NCBI GenBank assembly: GCA_018666235.1
Contig: JABJAB010000067.1
Span: 1 to 40,191, forward strand
Source of the DNA: Ilumatobacter sp.
GTDB taxonomy: Bacteria > Actinomycetota > Acidimicrobiia > Acidimicrobiales > Ilumatobacteraceae
Direction: 5' to 3'
DNA: 40,191 bases
A program made the position numbers and the translations under genes. This document shows, piece by piece, positions 25,235-34,358 of this stretch (positions are counted from its first letter, which is position 1; every line of letters begins with the position of its first letter). The notes under the pieces were generated by a model. The model saw only the letters and a list, made by a program, of their open reading frames with translations. It made no database searches and was not told the DNA's origin.

Positions 25235-26011
25235 ACTGACCGGCGAGAACTCCGGCGGACGCTTGTCGAGGAAGCTCTGGACACCCTCTGTGAAGTCTGC
25301 CTGGCGCAGCGAGTGCTGCATCCGCTCGTGCGTGTCAGCGTTGGACGTGGCCAGGTCCCACTCCCAACCGGCCATGATCTGCTGCTTCATTGAGCGAATC
25401 GACGTCGATGCCACGTTGTCGGCGATGTCGTTCGCGTAGGCCATTGTCTCCTCGAGTAGACGGTCGGCAGGAAACACCTTGTTGACGAGACCCATTTCCT
25501 GAGCTTCTTCGGCAAGGACGATTCGGGCGGACAGCAGGAGGTCCATTGCATTCGCATGACCGACGATGCGGGGAAGCATCCACGAGATGCCGTACTCAGC
25601 GACGAGGCCGCGACGGCCGAATGCCGTGGTGAACTTGGCGCCAGCGGCGGCGAACCTGACGTCGAACATCATTGCCTGCACCATGCCGAGGCCAGCACAC
25701 GCGCCGTTGATCGCACCGATGACGGGCTTGGGGACGGTGGTCGTGTACGTCTGGTGCTCATCGCGAGCCGGAGCACTGCGCTCTGCGCCTGCTCCGATGC
25801 CCTGCAGCAGATCCATATCGGCGCCCGCGCAGAACCCTTTCCCCGCACCGGTCACGACGATGACACGGACGTCGGGGTCGGCGGTCGCCTCGTCAATGCG
25901 ATCCCAGTAGGCACTACCGAGATCGGTGGTCCACGCGTTGAGGCGCTCGGGACGGTTGAGGGTGATCAGCGCGACCTTGCCTCGCTTCTCGTACAGCACG
26001 ACATCAGACAT
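25223..26011 (-). CDS. Enoyl-CoA hydratase/isomerase (crotonase) family protein
   Basis: A 262-residue crotonase. GKGFCAGADMDLLQ and AINGACAGLGMVQAMMFDV are the oxyanion-hole segments, and RRGLVAEYGISWMLPR is a motif common to a mycobacterial EchA-like subgroup. In this subgroup neither active-site Glu of classical enoyl-CoA hydratase is at its usual place (the first position reads Val-Gln); the Glu in AEYG may serve instead. The reaction is therefore uncertain; acyl-CoA isomerisation or ring opening is possible. The start is ATG 26009-26011. It is 98 bp downstream of the amidohydrolase gene on the same strand. Confidence 0.9.
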   Translation of the reverse strand: MSDVVLYEKRGKVALITLNRPERLNAWTTDLGSAYWDRIDEATADPDVRVIVVTGAGKGFCAGADMDLLQGIGAGAERSAPARDEHQTYTTTVPKPVIGAINGACAGLGMVQAMMFDVRFAAAGAKFTTAFGRRGLVAEYGISWMLPRIVGHANAMDLLLSARIVLAEEAQEMGLVNKVFPADRLLEETMAYANDIADNVASTSIRSMKQQIMAGWEWDLATSNADTHERMQHSLRQADFTEGVQSFLDKRPPEFSPVSSRD

Positions 26012-26109
26012 GAAACGATCGTACGAGGCCAGCTCAGTCGCCGGCGAGGTCGGGGCCCATGTCGCTCATCGCGACGCGACCACCGGTCTACGACCGGGAC
26101 TGATCGAAA

Positions 26110-27756
26110 TTAGGCAAGGCTCGCCCCGTCGAACTCGAAGTTGCCACCCACCATTGTGGCGAGCACCTTGGTGTCCCCGATGCCATCGGGTTCGATCGCG
26201 GTGAGGTCGGTGTCGAGCACGACCAGGTCGGCCAGCTTGCCCGACGTGATCGAACCCTTGCGGTGCTCATCAAACGACGCTGTCGCTGATCCGACGGTGT
26301 AGGCGTGGATTGCTTCGTCGATCGTGAGCGCTTCGGCCGGATTGAAGTCAGCGCCCGACGCCGTGCGCTGGTTCACCAAGTCGTGGATGCCGAGCAACGG
26401 TGCACCGTTGACGACGGGCCGGTCGGAGCTGCCAGGCAATGTGACACCTGCGTCGAGGAACGATCGCTGCCGGTAGCAATCCCCGACACGGTCGGGTCCG
26501 ATCGCCCGGAGCATGCCGTCTCCGATCTCAGAGACGAAGCGGGCCTGTGGAACTGGGATCACGCCGAGCCGAGCAATGCGGTCGACGTCTGCAGCTCGGG
26601 TCATCCCAGCATGTTCGATGCGGTGCCGGTGGTCTGCTCGGGGGTACTGCTGCAGCGCCGCCTCGTACCCGTCAAGCACTGATGAGACTGCACGGTCGCC
26701 GATCGCGTGGGTGGCAACCTGCCATCCCGACCGATGCGCGGCGAGGATCAGTTCGTGCAGCCGAGATTCAGGCATCTGGAAGTAGCCGTTGTTGCCGGGC
26801 TGGCCATCGAAATCCTCGAACATCGCCGCCGTGCAGCCCATGAGCGAACCGTCGGCGAAGATCTTCGTCGCGCCATAACGAAGCCAGTCGTCGCCGAACC
26901 CGGTGTGCATGCCGAGATCGAGTGAGAACGGCTCGTTGTCATCCGCGTGATGTGCGCAGCTATGCAACGCATCAACCGAGGCCATCATGGTCACGCGCAC
27001 TCGCAAGCGATTGGCTCGTCGGGCTTGTTGGTACGCAGCGACTTCGACCGGTTCGGCCGTGCCGAGGATGCCGCCGACTCCCGCCTCCTGGCAGCTTGTG
27101 ATTCCTTCGGACAGGTATCGATCGCTGGCGAGGCCCAGGTTGGTGGACATCTCAGCGACCGATCGGGGGTGGACAAGGGAACGGACGAGTTGTTGTGCCT
27201 GCTCCTCGAGGAGGCCGTTGGGTCGGCCCTCGTCATCGACGGCCACCACTCCCCCGTCGGGCACGTCGATTTCGCCGATCCTGGCGAGGCGCATCGCTGC
27301 GCTGTTCAACGTGGCGAAGTGACCCGAGGTGTGGTTGAGCAGAACGGGATGATCGGGACTGACCCGATCCAGTTCGTGGCAGGTCGGGTGACGTCGTTCG
27401 GCCAGCTTGTTGTGGTCATAACCGGCGCCGACAATCCACCCACCCTGCGGGGTCGAGGAGGCCCGCTCGGCAATGGCGGCGACCAGCTCCTCAATCGAGT
27501 GGACAGCGTCACCGTGAAGCGGAACCTCGTTGAGGGTCGCGCCGTACGCCTGCATGTGGTTGTGCGCGTCGTTGAACCCCGGCGCAACAAAATGGCCATC
27601 GAGGTCGATCGTTCGCTCCGCGTCGAACTGGGCCAACTCGCCGCGCCCGGCAACGGCAACGATCCGATCGCCAATGATTCCAAGCGAGCCGGCCCTAGGC
27701 CGCGCAGGGTCGACGGTGAGAATGTTCGCGTTGTCAAGAACAAGGTCGAAGCGCAC
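26110..27756 (-). CDS. Amidohydrolase family protein (YtcJ/amidohydro_3-like)
   Basis: A 548-residue metal-dependent hydrolase. It has VAPGFNDAHNHMQAYG near residue 60 with the HxH metal ligands, HAIGDRAVS with a further ligand His, HRIEHAGM, and SSDRPVVNGAPL at the end of the barrel. The N-terminal beta domain (DLVLDNANILTVD, then GSLGIIGDRIVAVAG) is standard for composite amidohydrolases. YtcJ-like proteins hydrolyse amides or act on unknown amine substrates. The start is GTG 27754-27756. The next gene upstream on this strand is a second, unrelated-subfamily amidohydrolase. Confidence 0.92.
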   Translation of the reverse strand: MRFDLVLDNANILTVDPARPRAGSLGIIGDRIVAVAGRGELAQFDAERTIDLDGHFVAPGFNDAHNHMQAYGATLNEVPLHGDAVHSIEELVAAIAERASSTPQGGWIVGAGYDHNKLAERRHPTCHELDRVSPDHPVLLNHTSGHFATLNSAAMRLARIGEIDVPDGGVVAVDDEGRPNGLLEEQAQQLVRSLVHPRSVAEMSTNLGLASDRYLSEGITSCQEAGVGGILGTAEPVEVAAYQQARRANRLRVRVTMMASVDALHSCAHHADDNEPFSLDLGMHTGFGDDWLRYGATKIFADGSLMGCTAAMFEDFDGQPGNNGYFQMPESRLHELILAAHRSGWQVATHAIGDRAVSSVLDGYEAALQQYPRADHRHRIEHAGMTRAADVDRIARLGVIPVPQARFVSEIGDGMLRAIGPDRVGDCYRQRSFLDAGVTLPGSSDRPVVNGAPLLGIHDLVNQRTASGADFNPAEALTIDEAIHAYTVGSATASFDEHRKGSITSGKLADLVVLDTDLTAIEPDGIGDTKVLATMVGGNFEFDGASLA

Positions 27757-27804
27757 GCCGCGACCCTAGGCAACAGCCCCCACAGGGTCAGCAGTTGGCG
27801 ACGA

Positions 27805-29001
27805 TCAGACCAGCGCCGCCACGGCGGTACCCATCAGATCGAGGAAGTTGTCGGCGTAGAAACGCTCGCGCACTTCGTCGGTGGCGTCACCCAGGCTGGC
27901 TTCGAAGCGCTCATAGGGTCGACGACCACCCTCGACGTGCGGGTAGTCGGTATTAAACATCAAGATGTCGGGACCCACCTGCTCGGTCACCCAGCCCACA
28001 TCTTCGGTCGGATACGGGGTCACGCGAACCTGACGCTCGACGTACTCGCGCGGTGTGATCGAAAGTGCTTGCAGTCGTTCTTCGTGGCGAGCAAAGGCAT
28101 CCATAGCCGACTCCATCTGCTTGAGCCAGCTTGGCAACCACGTGCACCCCTGCTCAACGACACCGACGCGGAGGTTCGGGAACCGTTCAAGCACGCCATC
28201 GAAGATCATCGTGGCCAGCGTCTGCATTGGAGGGAACGGGATGGCCATGTAGTCCACCGAGCGGAAGTTTTCCTCGCCGCCGTGGAAGTCTGGCGGGATC
28301 GGCAGTCCGTTGTTGAAGTAGCTCGGGTCAATCAGCGCACCGGTGCCGCCGACGTGAAAGACAATCGGGATGCCTGCTTCTTCTGCCTGCCGCCACACAG
28401 GGTCGAGCCCGCGGTGCGAAGGCGAGTGACCGCTCGGGCACCCTGACGCGATCAGCAAAGCTGCCGCCCCCATGTCGATCGCCTCGGCAGCCATCGCCGC
28501 AGAGCGGTCGAAGTCCGCAAGCGGGACATAACACGTCGAGAGGAGTCGGTTGTCGACCGAACAGAACTCGGTCATCCCCCGGTTGTGCGCGCGGGCCGCG
28601 CCGTAGGCGAGGTCAAGGTCGGGCTGGTGCTCCCACTCGAACAGGCGCGAGTTGTGGAACGTGTTGAACATCAACTGGCTCTCCACCCCGATGAAGTCGA
28701 GAACACGTGGTCGATCCTCGGCGATGAAGGAGCCGGTGGCAGCAAAGTTCTTGCGCTGCATTACGTCGACGTCCTCGTTGTTCAGGAATTCATCGCTGCC
28801 CATCCGCTCGGTGAGCCGCGCGAACACCTCGTCGAGGTCTTGCGGGTCATGCCCGTCGCCGGTCTGCACCAGCTCGTTCGCGTACGACGGGATGGCGAGC
28901 CGATCACGGATATCGGGATCGGCATGATCACGCAGCCAGTTCGGTGGCTCCATGATGTGCGCATCCGCATCGTGAACCCGGGGACGGTCGATGTAGGCCA
29001 T
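27805..29001 (-). CDS. Amidohydrolase 2 family protein (TIM-barrel metal hydrolase)
   Basis: A 398-residue amidohydrolase_2-type protein. The N terminus has VHDADAHIMEPPNWL, a DxH..ExP pattern in place of HxH, followed by IPIVFHVGGTGALID, VEQGCTWLPSWL and the terminal FNTDYPHVEGG, which supply the rest of the metal site. Members include ACMSD-like decarboxylases and hydratases of aromatic-derived acids. Decarboxylation or hydrolysis of a ring-cleavage product would fit a catabolic setting, but nothing pins down the substrate. The start is ATG 28999-29001; a 49-bp gap separates it from the other amidohydrolase, so an operon is likely. Confidence 0.9.
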   Translation of the reverse strand: MAYIDRPRVHDADAHIMEPPNWLRDHADPDIRDRLAIPSYANELVQTGDGHDPQDLDEVFARLTERMGSDEFLNNEDVDVMQRKNFAATGSFIAEDRPRVLDFIGVESQLMFNTFHNSRLFEWEHQPDLDLAYGAARAHNRGMTEFCSVDNRLLSTCYVPLADFDRSAAMAAEAIDMGAAALLIASGCPSGHSPSHRGLDPVWRQAEEAGIPIVFHVGGTGALIDPSYFNNGLPIPPDFHGGEENFRSVDYMAIPFPPMQTLATMIFDGVLERFPNLRVGVVEQGCTWLPSWLKQMESAMDAFARHEERLQALSITPREYVERQVRVTPYPTEDVGWVTEQVGPDILMFNTDYPHVEGGRRPYERFEASLGDATDEVRERFYADNFLDLMGTAVAALV

Positions 29002-29067
29002 CTTCGCATTCTTGTCGCCCAGCTCGAGCGACAGGTGGTCGGAGCCATTCTCCGTCTGGCCCGCCGT

Positions 29068-29976
29068 TCAGTTTTGGAACTTGCCGCCGCGAATTCGCTC
29101 GGCCTCCATCAGTTCGACCTCGTGCGCACCCGAGACAACGATGGCCGGGTTCGGGACGTAGTCCAGCTCTGGGTCGCGGCCGGAGTAGTCAACGGCATCG
29201 AGGATGACCCGCATTGCGTTCAGCCGCGCCTGGTGCTTGTCCTTCGAGCGGATCACCGTCCACGGCGTCGCGGTCGTGTGACTCCGCCGGAGCATCTCGT
29301 ACTTGCGTTCGGTGAACTCGTCCCACAGTTCTTGTGCCTGCACGTCGACTTCACTCAGCTTCCACTGCCGGAGCGGATCGTTGCGGCGACGGTCGAACCG
29401 ACGTTGCTGTTCGTCCTTGGTCACCGAGAAATAGAGCTTCACGAGGACCGTTCCTTGGCGGACGAGGTCCTTTTCGAATCCAACGACGCCGCGGAGGAAG
29501 TCCTCATGCTCCTTGTCGGTACAGAAGCCGAACACCGGCTCGACCATTGCCCGGTTGTACCAGCTCCGATCGAACAGGACCATCTCGCCCGCACGTGGGA
29601 ACTGCGTGACGTACTTCTGGAGAAACCATTGCCCACGCTGTTCGTCAGTCGGACGGCCGAGCGCCACGACGCGATAGTGCTTTTCGTTCATGTACCGAGT
29701 CACGCGGCGAATGGTGCCGCCCTTACCAGCGGCATCGCGACCCTCGAAGATGACAATCATCTTGCGGCCGGTGCTCTCGAGGTGTGACTGCAACTTGAGC
29801 AACTCGACTTGGTAGGCCTCAAGCTTTTTCTCGCGTCGATAACGCTGTCGCAACTGCTGGCCTGACTTCTCCCCCGGCTGCCGCTTCTCTGGCGGAGCCA
29901 CACCCTTCGATGCGGTCGCCAGATCTGGAGGATCGAGCGGATTGCTCTTCATGCGTGCGCTCGACTTCTTGGCCAT
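29068..29976 (-). CDS. ppk2: Polyphosphate kinase 2 family protein
   Basis: A 302-residue PPK2 protein. VIFEGRDAAGKGGTIRRV is the Walker A region, followed by ALGRPTDEQRGQWFLQKYV, MVLFDRSWYNRAMVEPVFGF (the Walker B-like segment and lid) and RRRNDPLRQWKLSEVD. PPK2 enzymes move phosphate between polyphosphate and nucleoside di- or monophosphates, usually to regenerate GTP or ATP. A Lys/Arg/Pro-rich 60-residue N-terminal extension precedes the kinase. I chose ATG 29976 (MAKKSS); the frame is open much further upstream without homology. It is divergent from the halohydrin dehalogenase-like gene, 69 bp away. Confidence 0.92.
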   Translation of the reverse strand: MAKKSSARMKSNPLDPPDLATASKGVAPPEKRQPGEKSGQQLRQRYRREKKLEAYQVELLKLQSHLESTGRKMIVIFEGRDAAGKGGTIRRVTRYMNEKHYRVVALGRPTDEQRGQWFLQKYVTQFPRAGEMVLFDRSWYNRAMVEPVFGFCTDKEHEDFLRGVVGFEKDLVRQGTVLVKLYFSVTKDEQQRRFDRRRNDPLRQWKLSEVDVQAQELWDEFTERKYEMLRRSHTTATPWTVIRSKDKHQARLNAMRVILDAVDYSGRDPELDYVPNPAIVVSGAHEVELMEAERIRGGKFQN

Positions 29977-30045
29977 TAGTTCACGATTGCCGACCTCCGC
30001 TCTCCATGCCAGGGCCGAACGACCCAAACGGTACGGTGCGCATCC

Positions 30046-30723
30046 ATGGGTGATCGACTGATTGGTAAGCGGGTCCTCGTGACAAGTTGCGACACCTACA
30101 TGGGACCTCCAATTGTCGAGTTGTTCCGCGCGGAAGGCGCTGATGTCACCGCCGACAGCGGTGCGCTGATCGGCGCAACCGAGCCGGCCGATCTCCTGGC
30201 GGCAACTGGCGAGATCGACGTGCTCGTCGCCAACCTCGACCTCGCGGCATACGCCGCTCGGGTGCGCGACATCGACGACGACCAGTGGCTGGCCGGTTTT
30301 GATGCCATGGTTCATCCGCTGATGCGTCTTGTGCGGGCTGCGGCACCTTCGATGATCGACCGTGGTGGCGGCTCGATCGTGGCACTGACCTCATCGTCGC
30401 CGATGCGTCGAATGCGTCCACAGGCGACCAGTTACGTCACCGCACGGGCAGCGCAGAATGCCTTCGTCCGATCGGCCGGACATGAATTGGCGGCGCACAA
30501 CGTCCGCGTCAACGCAATCGCACAGAACTTCGTCGAAAACGACACGTATTACCCGCCAGCGATCATGGAGAACGAGAAGTTCCGTGACCGTCTCAAGTCA
30601 GAGGTTCCCGCCCAACGCCTCGGCACGCCCCGCGAAACCGCCGAGCTCGCATTGTTCTTGGCGAGTGATGCGTCCACCTTTACCTTCGGCCAGGTCATCA
30701 GTGCTGACGGCGGCTGGTCGTAG
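30046..30723 (+). CDS. Halohydrin dehalogenase-like SDR protein (HheB-like)
   Basis: A 225-residue SDR-fold protein that lacks the SDR cofactor and catalytic signatures and instead carries those of halohydrin dehalogenases. The TGxxxGxG loop is replaced by T13-x4-Y18-x-G20, the published T-x4-F/Y-x-G halide-pocket motif. The triad is S117-x12-Y130-x3-R134, with Arg where SDRs have Lys. KRVLVTSCDTYMG, EIDVLVANL, NAIAQNFVENDTYY and the ending SADGGWS also recall HheB. Such enzymes convert vicinal haloalcohols to epoxides, releasing halide, and open epoxides with cyanide, azide or nitrite, without NAD(P)H. The physiological substrate is unknown. ATG 30046 is the start. The next gene begins 12 bases after its stop. 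Confidence 0.82.
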   Translation: MGDRLIGKRVLVTSCDTYMGPPIVELFRAEGADVTADSGALIGATEPADLLAATGEIDVLVANLDLAAYAARVRDIDDDQWLAGFDAMVHPLMRLVRAAAPSMIDRGGGSIVALTSSSPMRRMRPQATSYVTARAAQNAFVRSAGHELAAHNVRVNAIAQNFVENDTYYPPAIMENEKFRDRLKSEVPAQRLGTPRETAELALFLASDASTFTFGQVISADGGWS

Positions 30724-30735
30724 CCAGGATCATGG

Positions 30736-31458
30736 GTGAGTGATGGTCAGGACATGAATGGTCGCAGCGCGTGGATTGTTGTCGCTGCAACCCTCACGAG
30801 CCTGCTGTTTGCCGCGGTCAGCACGTCAGGCGGAGTGAGCTTGTGGGGCGAGCCGCAGCTCGACCCGACCTCTGGCGAACGCGCACCGCTTGAGATCGAC
30901 ATTGCGTTCGAACCCGGAGAAGTGTTGACCGCACCCGACGATGCGCGCAATGACCCGATCAAGCTGCCCGAATGGCTCAGCGCCGTGCTGCGTGTGGTCA
31001 TCGTCGTGCTCGTGTTCGTGATTGCGATCACCCTCGTGATCACCGCGTGGCGCAAGCGGCCGCGGTTGCGCTGGCGACGTCAATCGTCTGGAGAAGGTGA
31101 TTTCGAGGTCTTGCCAGACATTTCCGCAGCGGTCGTCGAACATGCTGCGGCGCACCGAGCTGCGCTCCTCGACGGCGCCCCCCGCAATGCCATCGTGCAG
31201 TGTTGGCTCCGGCTCGAACGCGATGTCGCTGCGGCCGGCCTTGAGCGCGATCCGGCTGACACATCGCTGGAGTTCACCGAGCGCGTTCTGGCGCGCTACG
31301 CCCTCGATCCCCAAGCGATCACCGAGCTCACTGCGTTGTATCGCGAGGCCCGGTTCTCTGACCATCTGCTCGACGAATCGGACCGTCGCGCTGCGCTCGA
31401 CGCGCTCGAGCGCCTCCATCACGCGCTCGGCGGCTCCACCGTCGGGGCAGCAACGTGA
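30736..31458 (+). CDS. DUF4129 domain membrane protein
   Basis: A 240-residue protein. It has an N-terminal hydrophobic helix (WIVVAATLTSLLFAAV), an extracytoplasmic segment, a second helix (LRVVIVVLVFVIAITLVITAW) near residue 90, then a cytoplasmic region ending in the DUF4129 signature: a helical segment with CWLRLERDVAAAG, DTSLEFTERVL and LYREARFSDHLLDE. DUF4129 proteins sit in operons with MoxR ATPases and DUF58 proteins, as here. The GTG start 30736 follows AGGA by seven bases; ATG 30754 is an alternative. It overlaps the next gene in a GTGA junction, so it is translationally coupled. Confidence 0.85.
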   Translation: MSDGQDMNGRSAWIVVAATLTSLLFAAVSTSGGVSLWGEPQLDPTSGERAPLEIDIAFEPGEVLTAPDDARNDPIKLPEWLSAVLRVVIVVLVFVIAITLVITAWRKRPRLRWRRQSSGEGDFEVLPDISAAVVEHAAAHRAALLDGAPRNAIVQCWLRLERDVAAAGLERDPADTSLEFTERVLARYALDPQAITELTALYREARFSDHLLDESDRRAALDALERLHHALGGSTVGAAT

Positions 31459-32063
31459 TCCGGGTGCAGAGGCTTCGAGCCGAACGCGGCAGTCGAGGAC
31501 AGCCTCAGCTGCAGGACAACACCCGACGCTGGGTCGTTGTCACGGCCCTGATCGGAGTCGTCACTGGCGTGCTGATGGTGCTGCTCGGCATGGAACCCAG
31601 ACTCGTGCTGGTCGGCTTCGTGGTCATCGTGGCGACCGCTGCGACATGGTTGATTCTCGACGTCGGCCAGGCCACGGCGCCGGTGAATTGGCACAACTAC
31701 GGTGCGGCTGAGGACGCTGTCACTCGTCCTGATCGGCGGGTCCAGGTGCTCAAGGCGCGACTTCGTCAGCCCACTCGTCGTGGGCGTGCTCTGGGATCGG
31801 TGGGGGCAACACCGACGGGTCGCGCTGATCCCAGCGATGAGATCGGCGATTCCCTCGTCGAGGTGCTCGACGATCACCTCGTCGCAGATCGCGGCATCGA
31901 TCGCTCGGAAGATCCTGTCGGCGCTGCAGAGGCACTTGGTCCCGAGCTGATGCAGTTCGTCAGCGACCCAGCTGTACGCCGGTCGATGACACAGCGCCGG
32001 ACCCTTGTTCGCACGGTCACATCGATCGAAGCCTTCACAACCCACTCGCCAGACTCCAACTGA
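31455..32063 (+). CDS. Membrane protein of MoxR operon, function unknown
   Basis: A 202-residue protein starting at GTG 31455, overlapping the previous stop by four bases. Two membrane helices (VVVTALIGVVTGVLMVLLG, then RLVLVGFVVIVATAATWLI) are followed by a soluble, charged tail of about 120 residues without a recognised domain (PTRRGRALGSVG, then DDHLVADRGIDR). Its place between a DUF4129 protein and MoxR suggests a membrane scaffold for the complex. Only its context supports this role. The next gene, moxR, starts 10 bases after its stop. Confidence 0.7.
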   Translation: MIRVQRLRAERGSRGQPQLQDNTRRWVVVTALIGVVTGVLMVLLGMEPRLVLVGFVVIVATAATWLILDVGQATAPVNWHNYGAAEDAVTRPDRRVQVLKARLRQPTRRGRALGSVGATPTGRADPSDEIGDSLVEVLDDHLVADRGIDRSEDPVGAAEALGPELMQFVSDPAVRRSMTQRRTLVRTVTSIEAFTTHSPDSN

Positions 32064-32073
32064 AAGACCCCCC

Positions 32074-33054
32074 ATGCCCTCCCTCGAACTGACCCAGGTT
32101 TCTCAACTCGCCGGTGCGATTCTCGACGAAGTCGAGACGGCCGTGATCGGTAAACGCGAACCCCTGACGATGGTGCTCGGCGGAATTCTCGCCGGCGGTC
32201 ACGTGCTCCTCGAGGATTTCCCCGGGCTCGGCAAGACACTCGCAGCGCGCTCATTCGCGCAGACCCTGGGACTCGATTTCGCCCGCGCTCAGTTCACCCC
32301 TGACCTGCTGCCTGCGGACCTGACGGGCTCGTTCATCTTTGACCAACGTGTCAACGAGTTCTCGTTCCGCCACGGCCCGCTGTTCACGGGCCTGCTCCTC
32401 GCCGACGAGATCAACCGCACGCCGCCGAAGACGCAGGCAGCGCTACTCGAGGCGATGCAGGAACGCCAGGTCACCGTCGAAGGCGAGACCTTCCCACTCC
32501 CCCGCCCGTTCCACGTCCTCGCAACGGCAAATCCGGTGGAGTACGAAGGCACCTACCCATTGCCGGAGGCACAGCTCGATCGATTCATGCTGCAGATCAG
32601 TTTCGGATACCCGACTGCTGACGAAGAATGGGAGGTTCTCAGCCGCCGCCTCGCCCGTCGCCAGGAGGACCAGACACTGCGGGCCATCGTTGACGCCGAC
32701 ACCCTGCTCAAGATGCAGGAAGCGATCGAGCGGGTGACCGTCGACGAGAGTGTTGGCCGCTACTGCGTCGCGCTCGCTGCGGCGACTCGCCGCCATGCCC
32801 ACGCGCTGATGGGCTCGTCGCCCCGAGGAGCGCTGGCGCTGATGTTGGTCGCACGATCCTTCGCTGTCATCGAAGGTCGCGATTACGTCACTCCCGACGA
32901 TGTCAAGGCAGTGGCCGTCCCCGTGCTCGCCCACCGGGTCGCCGTCAAGCCCGAGCTCTGGATGAGTAACGCGAGCGGCGCGTCGGTGGTCGCTGCGGTA
33001 TTGGCGTCGGTGCCGACTCCGGCAGCGCTCGAAGCCGACGCCACGACGACGTGA
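32074..33054 (+). CDS. MoxR-type AAA+ ATPase
   Basis: A 326-residue AAA+ ATPase. The Walker A is FPGLGKT (residues 49-55), Walker B is LLADEINR, followed by TPPKTQAALLEAMQERQVTV, the sensor segment FHVLATANPVEYEGTYPLPEAQLDRF, and a C-terminal lid with GSSPRGALALMLVARSFA. MoxR ATPases act as chaperones that help mature or activate membrane-linked complexes, often with a metal or von Willebrand protein partner. ATG 32074 is the start. The stop overlaps the DUF58 start (GTGA), so ATPase and DUF58 protein are made together. Confidence 0.93.
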   Translation: MPSLELTQVSQLAGAILDEVETAVIGKREPLTMVLGGILAGGHVLLEDFPGLGKTLAARSFAQTLGLDFARAQFTPDLLPADLTGSFIFDQRVNEFSFRHGPLFTGLLLADEINRTPPKTQAALLEAMQERQVTVEGETFPLPRPFHVLATANPVEYEGTYPLPEAQLDRFMLQISFGYPTADEEWEVLSRRLARRQEDQTLRAIVDADTLLKMQEAIERVTVDESVGRYCVALAAATRRHAHALMGSSPRGALALMLVARSFAVIEGRDYVTPDDVKAVAVPVLAHRVAVKPELWMSNASGASVVAAVLASVPTPAALEADATTT

Positions 33055-34358
33055 CCGTCTCGAGCGTCGACCCCTGGAGCCCAAGCCCAGCTCACTTCCG
33101 CGCCATCGTCGTGGGCGTCGTCGGGATTGGCGCGGCGCTGCTGTTCCGAGTTCCTGCCATCTTGGTGTTGGCCACACCCTTCGCCTTCGTCGCGGTGTGG
33201 TCGACCGCAACCCGACCCGATAATGCACCGACATTGACGAGTCAGATCAGTCCTCGGACGATTCGTGAAGGCGAGGCGACGACATGGGCAGCAGAGCTCT
33301 GCGATGTCAACGCCGTGGACCACGTCGTTGCGTTCGCTCCACCACGCACGTGGCTCGAGACGCGTCCACATTCGGGCGTTGTGGCGACGGGTGTCGACCA
33401 CGGCGACTCGACGACCACGGCCGCCGTCGCCGTCGCGATGCGCTGCACGCACTGGGGTCGTCACGAGATCGGCCCGATCAACGTGGTTGCCGTCAGCTCG
33501 TGGGGCGCATTCCGCTGGAGGGCGCTCGACGTTGGGTACCAGGTGACGACACTTCCCCTCCCCGAGGTGTTTGACGCGGCGCCACCGCAGCATCGGGCAA
33601 ACGGACTCGTCGGGCTGAACCGCTCGTCGCATCCCGGCGACGGGAGCGAATTCTCTGGAATTCGGCCGTTTCAGACGGGCGATCGGTTACGTCGCATCAA
33701 CTGGCGGCGTTCGCTCCGGAGCGGCGATCTCCACGTCACATCGACCTATGCAGATCAGGACACCCACGTTGCACTGTTTGTCGACGCACTCGCCGACTTC
33801 GGCACGTCCGGCGGCATCGACGGCGCAGCATCGAGTCTGGACACCACCGTGCGAGCCGCCGGCGCAATCGCGGAACATTTCTTACTCCGTGGAGATCGTG
33901 TGTCACTGCAGGTCTTCGGCTCACGAGGCCGGTCCCATGTTCCTCCTGCCAGCGGGCGCGGCCATCTCCGCCGGATCCTCGACGTACTCGCCGTAATCGA
34001 CCCCGACACAAGTCGTGCCGGTGAGGTCCGTGCCGGCCGCGGGGCGATCCCCGGCGACGCGCTGGCGATCATGTTGTCGCCGCTCATCTCACCCATCGCG
34101 CTCCAGCGAGCTGTGTCGATCGCGAGCCACGGACTCACGGTTGCCGTGGTCGATACCTTGCCGGATGACGTCCATACCGACGACGACGCGTCGACCGAGT
34201 TGGCGTGGCGCATCCGTCTTCTCGAGCGGCAACGCGAAGTCCGTTCGGTGCAAAACGTCGGTGTTCCGGTCATTGCCTGGCGCGGGCCTGGCAGTCTCGA
34301 TCCGTTCCTCCGCGAGATCGCCCGTCGCGCCGCAGCCCCACGGATGGCGCGGCGATGA
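33051..34358 (+). CDS. DUF58 domain protein
   Basis: A 435-residue protein. Two hydrophobic segments at the N terminus (FRAIVVGVVGIGAALLF, then VLATPFAFVAVW) are followed by a beta-rich extracellular-type region and, near residue 195-245, the DUF58 signature GDGSEFSGIRPFQTGDRLRRINW. The C-terminal half has a von Willebrand-like layout (HVALFVDALADFG, then FGSRG and LAIMLSPLIS). DUF58 proteins are partners of MoxR ATPases. The start is GTG 33051, in a four-base overlap with moxR. Its own stop overlaps the next start as ATGA. Confidence 0.9.
   Translation: MTVSSVDPWSPSPAHFRAIVVGVVGIGAALLFRVPAILVLATPFAFVAVWSTATRPDNAPTLTSQISPRTIREGEATTWAAELCDVNAVDHVVAFAPPRTWLETRPHSGVVATGVDHGDSTTTAAVAVAMRCTHWGRHEIGPINVVAVSSWGAFRWRALDVGYQVTTLPLPEVFDAAPPQHRANGLVGLNRSSHPGDGSEFSGIRPFQTGDRLRRINWRRSLRSGDLHVTSTYADQDTHVALFVDALADFGTSGGIDGAASSLDTTVRAAGAIAEHFLLRGDRVSLQVFGSRGRSHVPPASGRGHLRRILDVLAVIDPDTSRAGEVRAGRGAIPGDALAIMLSPLISPIALQRAVSIASHGLTVAVVDTLPDDVHTDDDASTELAWRIRLLERQREVRSVQNVGVPVIAWRGPGSLDPFLREIARRAAAPRMARR

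Noticed and set aside
26947..28446. Long plus-strand open frame of about 499 codons
   Set aside because: It lies antisense to the two amidohydrolase genes, whose motifs are clear; high GC keeps the opposite frame open. Its translation has no domain.
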